In this document: positions 38,712 to 50,258 of the stretch, piece by piece
Layout: each line of letters begins with the position of its first letter
How positions within the stretch are numbered: the first letter of the stretch is position 1
Assembly: GCA_026182355.1 (NCBI GenBank)
Contig: JAPFBL010000231.1
Coordinates: 1 to 64,000 of the forward strand
Direction of reading: 5' to 3'
DNA: 64,000 nt
Source of the DNA: Hermatobates lingyangjiaoensis
Taxonomy: Eukaryota > Arthropoda > Insecta > Hemiptera > Hermatobatidae
Program-made: the position numbers and the translations under genes
Notes under the pieces: generated by a model
What the model was told of the DNA's origin: nothing
What the model saw: the letters and a program-made list of their open reading frames with translations, nothing else
Databases searched by the model: none

Positions 38712-40094
38712 CTGAAAAAAAAAGCCAGTGTGAGTGACTTACCCAGAATCGTTTCGAGCCCAGCAGGCAACTTACAACCAATTTTTTAACAACAACCAGT
38801 ATTTTTGCCCAAACCTAATTTTAGACAACACACCTATATTTAGAAAATTTGTTTACTTGATAGTAAACTGGAATTTAAATACACCATTCTTTTACATAAC
38901 TGATTCCATAAAATTATTATCTTGTGTGTTTCCAACGTATTGTCTGTTAATCTACCAGTTCCTGTATTTAAACAGTCACATGTTAGTGATTGCAGGTATT
39001 TCTTACAAAGTCTTCAATAATTTTAAAAGACATTGTACCTTCTATCCATTAAAATAATAAAGTTACATTTTTCACAGGTGTATACTGTGATTACAGGCGT
39101 CAGGATGGAGCCCTATTTAATTTTTGGACCTCCATATTACAAGGGTTAATATGGATGTAATATACATATTACAAAGAGTTCTTTGTTTAGTAATTATTGC
39201 CAAATCCCTTACACCTTATCAAAATATCCGTGTTATCTAAAATGTTTTCCCAGTAACCTCCCCGTTTCGGAATTCGCCCATACTCAAGCAGAATATGAGA
39301 CAAAATGAAATATAAATAAAATATTTTCACTTAAAGGCAAATAGTTTATTTCGCCATCGTCTATTTTTTTTACCCTTACATCAGAACCGATTTTAAAACA
39401 GTTTTGCTGAAAATCAACATCCTTGATCGTGTTAGCAAAGGGTTTTTTATGTGTTCTAGGGGTCCCTAATGAATTTGTTCGTGGCAATAAGCCTCTGCGT
39501 TACCTCCTTGAGCATATTATTGTATGCCATTACAACAAACTTTAGTCATTTACTTTTTTTAAAATATTTAAAATACAATAGTAATATTTTGGGTAATATA
39601 AGCAATGTTAAAATACTTTTAGATACAGTATCAGCATTTTTTACGTAATCGAATATATTAGGTTGGAGCAGGTACGGTAGGGCGTTACTATTACTTCTGA
39701 AGATTAGAGGTCCAAGTCTTGGATATGGCCAACGATTATTCAAAGTGAGAGATAACAATTTTGTGTTCACAGTCTCCGCAAGAGGACGTAAAGCTGTGTA
39801 TTTCAAGCCAAGTGTACAATGTTAAGTACACGTTAAAAATAGATTAAGCTCTAATGAACTTAGTAAACAGTAATAAAGTAAAAATTTAAATACCCATTAT
39901 AGAATCTAAGCGCTAATGTGGCTCACCTATAGCTAAAACGGTTGTCAAAGGATAAAATACCTACACTTTCCGCATGTAGAATAGCTTTGAAGACCAAAGG
40001 CCTACACAGTGGACATGGTCTGTAAGGCACAATAAGGGTTTGTAAGAGCAGAGGGACCACTCTACAATTTAGTCTTCTGCGAATCTCTTCCGCC

Positions 40095-40175
40095 CACATA
40101 ACTGTCGTCAACCACCAGGACTCGTGGCAAGTAAGCTAACCACTTTAGTCCCCCGAACATCAGACCGGGGACCAC
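40095..40175 (-). repeat. tRNA-like SINE head (candidate)
   Basis: The minus strand reads aaagtggttagcttacttgc, a good A-box-like start, followed by cacgagtcctggtggttgac. The B-box is degraded. It lies in the TAB intron between the exons at 41030 and 38711. Confidence 0.3.
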
Positions 40176-41029
40176 GCCAGTCCTTGTATTATTCAATATC
40201 AGGTCGCGCATATAGAAACAAGATTACATAATTTTAGCTTCAGATGAAACCCATATCTGGCTGGCTGCTCAATGCCTGCAGTGCACCTGGTGTCAATGTC
40301 TTCAAATTATCTAATTGTTTATTACTACTTATTCTTGTTTATATCTTACTTTACCTTATATTTTACTGTATCTTATTTGCCTTATATTTTCATTATTTTT
40401 ATTTATTTGTTTATTATGAGTTGTTCTTCTCTCTACTGCATTTTTTCTATATTTCTTACTTAAATTTTATTTATAATCCTCTTTCATTCTTTCGCAATTT
40501 ATACTTTTTTTGCACACAGCCCTCTTGAAAATAACGTTCTGTTTTTTTATCAGTCATATTTTATTCTCTAACGCATTGTATTTCCTTACTCTTAACTTTA
40601 TTCAGTTTCTTGATACCTCGATTCTTTAATTTTCTCCGCCTTATTTATCACTGAACATACTTCAGCTGATCCTTTTTCTAACCAGACTTTTCTGATTGTA
40701 AACCAGAGGGTATAGTAAGGATCAATAGTAGTTTGGGCTTCCTTGTGACACCGCACGTGGCAAGCTTTGGGACCAAGGATTGATTACATGTCTGGAGCAT
40801 ATCACTTCTGAGGAACCATTGTAATTTAACACGACTGTTAGCCACATATCTACAGAGCAATAATTCTTTAAAAGAAACTTTAAGACAGCAAAAAAAAAAT
40901 AGAAGCAATAATGAGTTGACGAAGTGACAGGCAATGAATAGAGTCTTGATTTCAGAAATCTGTTTATGGGACGGGTCTGAATTGAAATGGCAGTGAGAAA
41001 GACGTGAATGGTGGACATAGAAGACTGAC

Positions 41030-41120
41030 TGGAGCTATCGAGGTCGAGGAGGTCGACTTGGTTGGTCAGCTTGTAGCATTCGCTGCGAAGGCTCCGGATC
41101 TGCTGCCTCAGCTCGTCTGC
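41030..41120 (-). CDS. TAB2: TAB2/TAB3-like adaptor, second recognised exon (heptad region)
   Basis: The acceptor tggtttcag precedes 41120 and the donor gtcagt follows 41030. The exon starts in phase 0 and ends after one base, so both junctions fit its neighbours. It encodes about 30 residues beginning ADELRQQIRSLRSECYKLTN and continuing QVDLLDLDSS. This matches the TAB2/TAB3 pattern in which a short leucine-rich helix with a cysteine-x-x-leucine-threonine core precedes the TAK1-binding segment. The exon is noticeably richer in G and C than the surrounding intron, as expected for a constrained exon. Longer open frames overlap it on both strands but run into intron sequence and are not credible. 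The donor gtcagt is weaker than gtaagt but is the only site that keeps phase with the next exon. Confidence 0.8.
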
Positions 41121-42068
41121 CTGAAACCAAACCACTTGAGTTCTCAATCCTATAACGTCCAACCAATAAGCATGCAAAATAATGCATGTGACTAACAGAC
41201 TGAACAGTAATGGAACCACCTAATATACCATAATCCATTATTTAATAATATTGACGAACACAAATCAAATTGCTACCAACACAGATAATAACTAGCCAAT
41301 GGAACCACATCAATTAATAGCAACGGTATCTTTAGTATGTCATTAAAAAAAAACTGAACTACATTCAGCATTATTATACGTTAACCCATTATCAGAAATA
41401 ATGAACAATACAATAAATGAGTTTATTTTAATGGCACTGCTTGCTGTAAATTACAATGAATGTGCTATTGTCACGGTCGTTCAAAACAATAAGAGTTAAC
41501 AGGTAACGGGATTTCAATCCCATGATTTAAACTGCCAATCATAAAATCATACAAGAAAAAATATCTCATAGGATAAATTTATAACGATCATCGAAACATA
41601 TGGATCATTAATCGTATCATTAAAGCATACCAAATTACATAATCATATAAACATATTATAAAAATAGAAACAATTAATAGTAAATGGATAAATCATTAAA
41701 TCACTCCATTCATATTTCTTTAGAGTAAAGTTATTAAAAATCGTGTGGTTGCTTGTGTAATTATTAACAGCTAATTATCTTAAAATGATAATTACTGTAC
41801 CAATTTTAATACAAATATACTTCTAATAAGCGTACACAGAGCTTGTAATAAGATTAAGAGAATCAAATACGATAAGTGACTATATGATAATCACTGTTAT
41901 CATTTGTAACATTATATTACCCCTTGTAGTCAACCAAAATTCATGAAATTGTTTTATAGAATAGAAATACGATACAAGTAATCGTCCTAAATTATAATAC
42001 TATGGAAAGTAAATTTAAGAGGAATATAGTACAGTACTACTCGGACACAACAATACGAAATTCTAGAG

Positions 42069-42357
42069 CAGGGCTTCTTAAACTGTGGGTCGCGACCCCC
42101 AGGGGGGTCGCGAGACTACTGAAAGGGGGTCGCAAAGATCTGATGCTTTGATACTGATACTTATACTGATATAATTATATATATGTGAAATGAATGGGTA
42201 CGTATTCTTTAATCCTTATTTTATTTACATTGTAAAATAGTGCGATATCACATCTACATCTACGGTTAATATATATTTCATTATATGGAGGAGGGGGTCG
42301 TTTAAAATTTCCTAAGCTTGAAGGGGGTCGCAATATAAAAAAGTTTAAGAAGCTCTG
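42069..42357. mobile_element. hAT-type MITE, 289 bp, with 8-bp target duplication
   Basis: The left end CAGGGCTTCTTAAACT and right end AGTTTAAGAAGCTCTG form 16-bp terminal inverted repeats with one mismatch, followed inside by repeated GGGGGTCGC blocks. An exact 8-bp duplication TTCTAGAG flanks it at 42061-42068 and 42358-42365. There is no coding capacity. It sits in the large TAB intron. The ends belong to a different subfamily from those of the MITE at 22172-22632. Confidence 0.93.
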
Positions 42358-44280
42358 TTCTAGAGTATCCAGAATAGGGAAAAATTAGTACCAGATTAGA
42401 GAGAATGGGATGCAACAATGATTTATTTACCTTTAACACTTCTTTACAATAACACAATATGATTCATTTCCCCATCTCGACTATATATCTGTAAAATTTT
42501 ATGAAGATTCCACTCATTCAGGTTATAACAGTTTGAATCGAAACCTCCTCATATGTCATTGCTCATTAATATCATTTCGACTAATTATTAGTTCAATAAT
42601 ATATTGATATTACATTTTTAATGAGCGCTATAAATCTCACTTTATAGTTATGGCTATTTGCCAAATTTATCATTGGTAATTTAAGTTTTTAAATCATATG
42701 GTTTCAAATTAATGTTAATTGTTTGTTTTCAATACTCAATCAAAAGACATGCAAAGAAACATACTTCCTAAACATTCACAAATTGCCTAAAGAACATCTC
42801 AAACACATTTTAATTACTTGTGGTAAAATTAGTAATCTCATTCAAATGACAATTAAACCGACCCTTCCTTATTTTGATAATTAGTTTAGTTTTAGGAATG
42901 TTGAGTGTAGGCAATTCAGGGTTTTATAAATGTCTAAACGCACAGATGTCGGAGTCACAGGATGAATTCTCTGCTGAGGACTAGTATTTTAGTCGAAAGT
43001 TCTTAGTCCCACTTCTAAATTTCTTACTGCGACTTAAGACTTTGATTTGAATTTCACATATTTCTTGAAATCTAATTATAGTTATTTTATAGTTACATGT
43101 TTACTACCTACATTTCATCACATTATTAGTTTGAATTCAAAAACTGTATTTTTGTTATTTCGTGCTGTTGTATATATGCTATTCTTTGGGTAATACGTAT
43201 GAATGAAAATCAACTCACTCAGGACTAGATGACTATTGTTGGAAGCTACCGACACAAACCACACATGCTCTCCACTAGAAGATGAAAACTCACGATATTA
43301 ATAACGAAACCAACGTGTGTGAATGCCGTTTACGATAAATGAGTCTAGATTTGAGTTCAACTTTAAAAATCGTTCCACAGATCCATTCTGACTTCAGAAA
43401 TGGGGTTTCTTTAAATAAATAATTTCTTTTTGAATTAGAAAAACGATAATAAAACAGCTATTTACACGAAAAAAAAACCTTTTCTACAAATTAACTTTGA
43501 GAATTAAAAACGGAAACAAAACAAATACTTATAGAAAAAAACATGTTTCTGTCTTTAATAATTTAAATAAGCAAACTTGAGAAAAAAATTGCAAGATAAG
43601 AAGTGTTATTAAGACATGTTCTGTGGTACTGCTGATTCAGCTGGTTCCAGCGACGTACCTCTACACTGCCAATGCAATGTAGTAGTGCTACTTTCGGAAA
43701 CAGTGTCACAGTAAAGGAACTTTAGATTTAAGAGATCATTAAGGATGAATTCGGAACATATGAAAAATTTATGATAAAGAATAAATTTACCTACTGCAAA
43801 GAACAATGAGTGAGTTTTGTGTTTATAGTTAGTAAATTGGAAAGTAAAAAATGTACTTTAGTACATTGCATAAATGACACCTAACGGTATATACTCGTAC
43901 ATGGAACTAGAACACAACTAGGGCCAGAGATAGTAGCGGAAGCGATAAAAATAGAATCTACTATCGTAATCACAAAGGGGAATAATCACTGCAATACAGT
44001 GCGTACTGAACCAGTAGTCCAGTGTCGAAAACACAACTAAAGACTATTGAATGAACCAAGAGGGTAATAAAGTCCCAAGAGTGATATATTTAGATATAAG
44101 TGGAAACTTATTTAACATTTATGCTCTCTATTTCTTTATTCCACATTGACTTTGATAAAATCAGAAAAGGACCAATATTGAAATTGGATTTGGACCAATA
44201 TTGAAAGAGGTGGCAAGAGGATTGAGTACAGACATAAACACTCACACATATTGTCTCGCTCTCATACCCTCGGGCTCTCG

Positions 44281-44282
<2 letters not shown>

Positions 44283-44314
<32 letters not shown>
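44283..44314. repeat. (TC)n microsatellite
   Basis: An uninterrupted TC run in the TAB intron. Confidence 0.95.
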
Positions 44315-44317
<3 letters not shown>

Positions 44318-44628
44318 TCACTAACACACACATATATCACAGATACACAAAATTGCTACAAACGCTGTCCTCAGTGATCTTGTTGTGACCAGGGCTACTT
44401 GATCATACAGTGTAACTCTCTTCTCAGAGAAAAATTTCCTCAAAGAATATAGTTGTTTGCTATGGAAGGTGACGATCAGTCTGAGGTCAATTGCGTGCAA
44501 CCTCTCTATTGAGGGTATGGAAGTTCATAGAGTACGAAGATAGAAAAAATAAGACGCCAGATATCCAAGGTATCTAATATGACTAGAAATAATTTTTTGA
44601 CCAGGATATCAGTTTTTCCAGGGCGAAG

Positions 44629-45102
44629 GTCCATGAGGGTAGGTTGGGTAACTAGTTTGCGGATAGACTGGCAAAGGAGACTTCTCAAGACACCATACTT
44701 TCAGAGTCATATACCTCTATACCTCTAACATTTGTAAGGGAACGCTGGCAAAAAGAGTCCGCTATCCAGCCAATCTAGTTAGTCTTCGTCAGGAGTGGAC
44801 AAAATAATAAAGGGTTTTACCAAAACATAGAAACCTTACGAAAAAAGACCAATAAAAAAGATCACAGATTACATGACTCGGGCTCTATTCGGGCACGAAA
44901 GAAACAGAGCATACATCCATCGGTTTAAAATCGTCACATATCTAGCACACTCCCTTGATGACCACACACCAAGGACGTGGCTGCATGTAATACTGAACTG
45001 CCCTTTTCTGGAGGGTAAACGTGTCCAGTTGAAAAAGTTCTGTGGAGTGCAAAGTACAGACTGGGCTTCCATTAATTTTGAAGCGTCGGTTCATGGTTAA
45101 TT
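44629..45102 (+). pseudogene. Non-LTR retrotransposon end: RNase H and C-terminal zinc-knuckle region, broken
   Basis: From 44629 the plus strand reads VHEGRLGN, a stop codon, then FADRLAKETSQDTIL. This matches the end of the RNase H domain found in I/R1/Jockey-like non-LTR elements (H-x-G-x-x-GNE-x-AD-x-LAK), with the conserved glutamate replaced by the stop. It continues SYTSIPLTFV and, after a frame change, TRALFGHERNRAYIHRFKIV and HTPRTWLHVILNCPFLEGKR. This corresponds to the usual LLTGHG, YLHRF and HVLFECP-type tail. Cysteines of the tail are partly lost. It lies within the TAB intron in opposite orientation to the gene. It is dead because of the stop and frameshift. Confidence 0.75.
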
Positions 45103-45432
45103 TTTGAGGGAATTTCACAGCTTCCTGAAGGAAATTTGTTTCAAATTTTTATAATAAAATAGAATTTTTAATGTGAAAACAACCATATTATAATGTAATT
45201 CTCTAATTATTTTAAGAATGTTACAATACGTTTATTATAATATTGTTATCACTAGTAATATTACTATTATAATGCTATATTTTTTATTTATCTAAATGAC
45301 CAGTACTATTTCTATTATAATCATTTTATTATTAGTATTACTATCAGTAAATATAAATCAATATGCAATACTTGGTGATTAAGATATACATGTAATACTA
45401 TATTATAAAACATGCGTCAATAAAATATTTAA

Positions 45433-45447
45433 ACACACACACACACC
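45433..45447. repeat. Short (CA)n run
   Basis: A short CA dinucleotide run. Confidence 0.85.
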
Positions 45448-46591
45448 ACAACACATAATAAAGGTATACATGCTGCTTCTTATACACGTGTTATTCTGAA
45501 ATCCTATTATGTTTGATATGTATTAGCCTACTTCCGCGATATGGTCAAGTAGACCTAGGAGATGCACTGATCTGGTTGATGGTGACGACTCTCATAATAA
45601 TATACCAAATACCAATATACTCACAAGAAAGACAAAATGGACTTGTCCGAGAACCGTCAGGTCGGGAAGGGAAGTCCGTAAAGTCTACTATTTTTACCTT
45701 GACTGTCCTAACTTGAAAAAGAAACACCATTCTAATATAATATAGAGCGCATCGAACTTAACAAAAAAGGGAATATAAATAGGAGAAAAAAGGAAGAAGA
45801 GAAATAATTTTAATCCCCTGTGCCAATAAGTACACTGTGAATGGTGACCGGAAATAGATAGATCCAAAAATGTCCCAGTATAAAATAAGCTTTTCAGAGG
45901 TCTTGAATAAATCAAACGAATAGTTTTAAATATGTATTCCATTAAAAGAAAATGCAAAAACAATACGCGAGATTTATTTTGTTCAAAGTGAGTCAAGGGT
46001 TCCTTTATATATTGAAGTTCATAATGATACAAGACCTCCTTACTTCAGATCAATACAATTTTGATTGTATCACTCTCAGCCGGCAGATGGTTTTGTAGTG
46101 TTGTTTGTACCACATAGGCTATTCGATTCCTTATCACCAGAGAAGTCGATGGCATAGTCTGCTCACCCGACTTAGGATCATACTCTTTGAGCAGAATTAG
46201 TTTTCTGTCCTTTGTTTAAAAAACCGCTTCATTATCAAAACGTTTTAATTTGTTCAACTCCATCATTTAGGAGCGGGTTTGAAACAGAGAAAGACAGAAA
46301 ACAAAAATCTGGTGTAGGATACTTCATGATCTTCACTTCCTTCATTAAAAATATCTGTTTAAGGTAATTAAAGTCAGTTACAATTTAAAGCGTAGTCGAC
46401 TTGTAAAAAAATTGTAGATAAAAATAAATAAAAAAGAATATTTGCTATGCTTATCATATTGCTAGAATTACACAGACTGTTATAAAACTAGTTTGGACAG
46501 ATTTCTTTTATATCCCACAGAAAACAATTTTTTTTAGACAAGATAACCTCAAAAAAATTACACACTTACTCAGAGATACACACACTATAAA

Positions 46592-46633
46592 GCAGTGTGT
46601 ATACTCACGTGTGCAGTGTGTGTACTCACGCAC
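46592..46633. repeat. Two-copy 21-bp tandem repeat
   Basis: gcagtgtgtatactcacg at 46592 is repeated with two changes 21 bases later. Confidence 0.8.
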
Positions 46634-47138
46634 GGAATTACACATTCAAAATGCAAACATAAATAATTACATAGACATCAATTGCATAACCAATTTTACA
46701 TAGATTAATTTGTATAGCCTTTTAGACTGAACTCAAAGGCCAAAACATATTTAAATGAAAACCTTGTCCTCAATACGATATTTTGTAAAGTCGACCCAAG
46801 TAATGCTAACTATTTACTTGGAGGGTAAACTGAAGTAATAACTACTGACTTGCAAGACAAACAGAAATCAACTCCTAACAGAACAGTAGACCCATTCCAG
46901 CTCTATCTTTACAACTTCAAGCAAGCCTTCATTATATTTTAAACTAAATGATCCTAAACTCAGTGTTCCATTTCTTTTTATTATAAAAACAATAGCATAT
47001 ACAGTATTCCCTTCAAATTGAACTAAAGCGAATGGATTTAAGAGTATGTATATAGTAATGTATTTTCCGTTGCTAGTAAGAATATTTAACCAGCTATGAC
47101 ACTCCATGATTCTGAATCCACAATGTAAATAAACTCAC

Positions 47139-47272
47139 CACAGTTCTGTTCCTTGAACGCAAATCGTTTTCCATGGCCCCGACAACCTCCCGGAGTTTCT
47201 GCAGTCTTTCTGTCTCCTTCTGCAGTTCAAATTCCAACTTCTGCTTCCGAATCAACTGCTTCTCTATCAGTT
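47139..47272 (-). CDS. TAB2: TAB2/TAB3-like adaptor, coiled-coil exon (most upstream exon found)
   Basis: This internal exon has an acceptor ending in tgtctgcag before 47272 and the donor gtgagt after 47139. It enters with two bases of a split codon and leaves in phase 0. It encodes 44 residues, beginning LIEKQLIRKQKLEFELQ and ending MENDLRSRNRTV. The charged, leucine-spaced run is a coiled coil, and the MENDL element is typical of TAB2/TAB3 just upstream of the TAK1-binding region. In animals these proteins link K63-linked ubiquitin chains to the kinase TAK1 (MAP3K7) in NF-kB and JNK signalling in the cytoplasm; that role is known for the family, not shown here. The reading frame joins cleanly to the exon at 41120-41030 across an intron of about 6 kb. 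No upstream exons (CUE domain, low-complexity middle) were found in the remaining 16 kb of upstream sequence. Confidence 0.82.
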
Positions 47273-48565
47273 CTGCAGACATACAATAAATAGCAGCATT
47301 AATAGCGAACAAGAATATCCCATCAAACATAAGCTATACTAAAGAAACAATTTCAGAAAGTTTTCTGACCCAACTTTTGAAGTTTTTTTTAATTTGTGTG
47401 TTTGTGTTTATAGGTAGTTATGGTGGTGATCTAAAAGTTTGTGAACTCCATCCAATCTCACCGTTTGATACATCTATTTGATAAACATTGTAGCCAAAAG
47501 CAGCTCTTAAGTGAACATGAGTTGTATAGGTCTTAGGGAATATTGCGTTATGTACAGTCATTTTACTGCGCATTATACGAATTTAGATCCCATTTTCTTA
47601 TCCTGAGATATTAATCCTAGAAAAAATAAATTCGTTTAATTAGGGTAGTGATATTAGAATAATTGAAAACAAATCAAAAGAATACATTTTCAGTTTTTAC
47701 CCAGTTACAAGTACATTTTTAATAATATTTTTTTTTTTACTTTAAACTACCTAAACAACACAATTAACATTTTACAAAAAGCATCATCTCCCTCTAAAAA
47801 CTATGTTACGCTAAAATTTGAACAAAATCAGAACGGCTGTAGGTTCAAATTCACTATTAATAAAAGTTATGTAAATTTCAACCATCGATATTTGACTCGA
47901 GATGATGGGAAATAAATATACACACATGCCTTTATATGAAACGATTTTACGAACTAAATAGCTTCATTCTTGAGACCTTCAAACAATGTAACTAATTTAT
48001 GGAGGGACAGGGATAAGAAAAGTAAATAAGAAAAATTAATAAATACACTTAAATAAAGAAAAACATTTTAAAAATTAGAAAAATATATAAAAAAAGGAAA
48101 AATAAATAAGTAACTAAATATTTTATAAAGACTGAATAAATAATAATAAAAAATAAATAACGATTGAGGTTACGACCATGAGAATATCTACTTCCCAGGA
48201 GACCAATAAGTCCTTTCTCTGAAGCTATCAAATCAAAGTGATATTGGCGTAGGGGATCAGGAATCTACTAAGAACCTGTACGCGGAAACAGTCATTGAAA
48301 GTGAGTCCGTGAGAACTGGCAACCGTGGGAAAAGTCTCTTGAATGACACTGATTTCAATTCTCTCCTGCTTTTAGAGCGACTCTCATCTTTCTAGCTGAT
48401 AACGACGCAGTCACACACAATAGTGAGTTATTGAGATCTCTTGTATGTGTTTTCCTTCTGGAAATTTAGTTTATATATGTACAGGACAAATATAGGATTA
48501 CTAACAGTTACAGTTTCGAATTTTCAGTTTAAACTATGAAGGTAGAGAAACAGAAAAACAAATTA

Positions 48566-48570
<5 letters not shown>

Positions 48571-48602
<32 letters not shown>
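48571..48602. repeat. (TA)n microsatellite at the start of a PLE fragment
   Basis: A TA run that ends in attg, directly where the Y-I-G part of a GIY-YIG domain would be expected in the frame that follows. Confidence 0.95.
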
Positions 48603-48604
<2 letters not shown>

Positions 48605-48837
48605 CCAAGCTGAGCCTGCGTATGAACAATCACAGGGCGTCTGTTGGTCAGCGCAGAGACCTACCCATAGCTATCCATGCTAACTCCCATGACCTCCCTT
48701 TCAATGATTGTTTCAGGGTACAAATCCTCAAACAAATCCCCGAGTCTAATTCCCATGTCACCCTTAGAGCTTCCGAAGAGGCATTCGTATGCCTCCTTGG
48801 GGCTCGTTCTCCTCCTGGTCTCAACCTGTACCGTTAA

Positions 48838-48927
48838 TTATTTTTATTTTATTATTATTATTTTTATTATTATTATTATTTTATTATTATTGTTATTTTT
48901 ATTATTATTTATTTTTTTATTATTATT
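48838..48927. repeat. (TTA)n-rich simple sequence
   Basis: Interrupted TTA repeats directly after the GIY-YIG frame of PLE fragment A. Confidence 0.9.
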
Positions 48928-49087
48928 TCGTATTTTTTATATATTTTTTATCTTGTTTTCTAAATAAATATTGGAGGGATTTCTATTTTTCCTTTCCTCC
49001 GCTGGGGGGCAGCATTGCGGTGGTTCCACGAGTTACTCTGGAGGCCAGTAGCAGTTTGCTTCTCAACGCGAGTACTTCGCACTTCTT

Positions 49088-49116
49088 CCCGATGACGACG
49101 GATGTCGAAATATCGA
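49088..49116 (+). ncRNA. Hammerhead-like motif in PLE fragment A
   Basis: cccgatga, one base (c), then gac-ggat-gtc and gaaatatcg. It has the order conserved core, extra base, stem II, GAAA. The first core position pair is CC instead of CU, so activity is doubtful. Confidence 0.3.
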
Positions 49117-49200
49117 AGTGAGTTCTGTAGTGTCTTTCTGTGTTCTTTTCTATGTGTTAAAGTGTTTATTGTCCAGACGGACCTTTCATTTTATTCGAAG

Positions 49201-49227
49201 TATATATATATATATATATATATATAT
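49201..49227. repeat. (TA)n microsatellite shared by two converging PLE fragments
   Basis: A TA run with plus-oriented fragment A ending on its left and minus-oriented fragment B ending on its right. Confidence 0.95.
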
Positions 49228-49534
49228 TTCATTAAAGTACACAGCAGCCTCTGCGTTAACGACTTTTAAGCTGGTCTGCTCCAATTTACGAACAACCTTG
49301 CGGTGGGCTGGTGTTAAAAGCCATATTAATTGCCCAAGAGACATCTTAATTTGGCATGAGCAGATGTAAAAAGAAAACCACAACTTCCACACGAAAGGCA
49401 AAACTTTTTAATACGACACAAAATATAAATAAAAAACAACAACAATTACAATGAATTAAAAACAAATACAGAAAATAAAAACAATTACAGTGACAAAAAA
49501 CAAGTACTTACAAAAGTTAAAAACGCGCACGAAC

Positions 49535-49567
49535 AAGCTTTCGACTTTTACACAAGTCATCATCGGG
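49535..49567 (-). ncRNA. Hammerhead-like motif in PLE fragment B
   Basis: The minus strand reads cccgatga, one extra base, gactt-gtgtaa-aagtc, then gaaagctt. Stem II has five perfect pairs. The GAAA is followed by the palindrome aagctt, like the short self-pairing stem III seen in retroelement hammerheads. Confidence 0.35.
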
Positions 49568-49979
49568 TTAGTGATATTGAAAAGAACACATATATAAAAC
49601 AAAAATGGAGAAAAACTCTATCCAATCAGAATGTACAAATTAAAATTACAAGCCACTCAGATTTCAGGATCAGATCAACTAAAATCCGTCATTTCAGACG
49701 TGATACGTTTAGTTGACTGTGCTAGTCAGCCTAACCAAACGTTCAGCTTCTCATGACTGCTCAGCTGATTGATCAGTTCTACTTTCCAACGCAGTTAATT
49801 GACTTATATCCATTTCCAGTTTGTAGGAATTATCAAAGTTTCTACAACTCGGGATAATGTTCATTTCACAAATTTGAGCGTTTAAAGTAAGGTTCAAATC
49901 TTTTATATAGAGGGCTTCAAGTATTCTTAATTTATTAGCATCACTATTCTGCTAATATCACTATTACCATCATACACAA

Positions 49980-50000
49980 AATATATATATATATATATAT
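49980..50000. repeat. (TA)n microsatellite inside PLE fragment B
   Basis: A TA run interrupting the GIY-YIG frame. Confidence 0.9.
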
Positions 50001-50258
50001 TGTTCATTAATTTCTCATAAAATTTCTTTGTGAGTGCACTTTCCACAATGTTTCTTCTTCTTTCCGAAGACACAAATATTAATTCATTTGCTTCATTCCA
50101 GTTAATCACATGATTAATGTTTCTTATGTGCATGAACAAGGCACTCTTTTCGTCTTCTCTTCTGATTGAATATTTGTGTTGTTTTATTCTTGTAAGAAGA
50201 CCTTTGCTCGTCTATCCAATGTAAGACATTTCACAGTCAGTATATACAGGATACCATG

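Larger units (their letters stand above)
48601..49200 (+). mobile_element. Penelope-like element 3' fragment A (GIY-YIG end and UTR)
   Basis: A 78-codon frame at 48601-48837 reads LSKLSLRMNNHRASV, then DLPIAIHANSH and LLGARSPPGLNLYR. This is the typical C-terminal half of a GIY-YIG endonuclease from Penelope-like elements (R-x-x-NH, then P-A-H-x-x-x-x-H, ending with GLN). The upstream part is replaced by a TA microsatellite. A TTA-rich stretch (48838-48927) follows, then a GC-richer UTR containing a hammerhead-like motif at 49088-49116. The fragment stops at the (TA)n run at 49201. It faces fragment B across that run. Confidence 0.6.
49228..50255 (-). mobile_element. Penelope-like element fragment B: GIY-YIG end, UTR with hammerhead-like motif, then N-terminal coding piece
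   Basis: Reading down from 50255 on the minus strand: PVYTDCEMSYIG, a stop, TSKGLLTRIKQHKYSIRRED, then ALFMHIRNINHVINW and RRRNIVESA. After a (TA)n interruption at 49980-50000 it resumes with LRILEALYIKDLNLTLN. This is a GIY-YIG domain with the Y-IG, R-x-x-x-HK, H-x-x-x-H-x-I-x-W and E-A parts expected of Penelope-like elements. It is broken by a stop at 50212-50214 and by frame changes. A noncoding stretch follows with a hammerhead-like motif at 49535-49567. A new coding start then follows (MSLGQLIWLLTPAHRK onward, 49344-49228), cut off at (TA)n. An element end followed by another N terminus is the arrangement expected for PLE pseudo-LTRs or tandem copies. Confidence 0.65.

Noticed and set aside
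38734..39057. 107-codon plus-strand open frame
   Set aside because: The translation is a low-complexity mix of F, Y, I, N and L without family features. It lies in a TAB intron beside an exon and is probably chance.
40722..41219. 165-codon minus-strand open frame
   Set aside because: Only the part matching the exon at 41030-41120 is meaningful; the rest is intron read through by chance.
43609..43806. Possible extra TAB exon within the large intron
   Set aside because: It would need a start with an in-frame stop (TAG) after the acceptor, and the exons on either side already join in phase.
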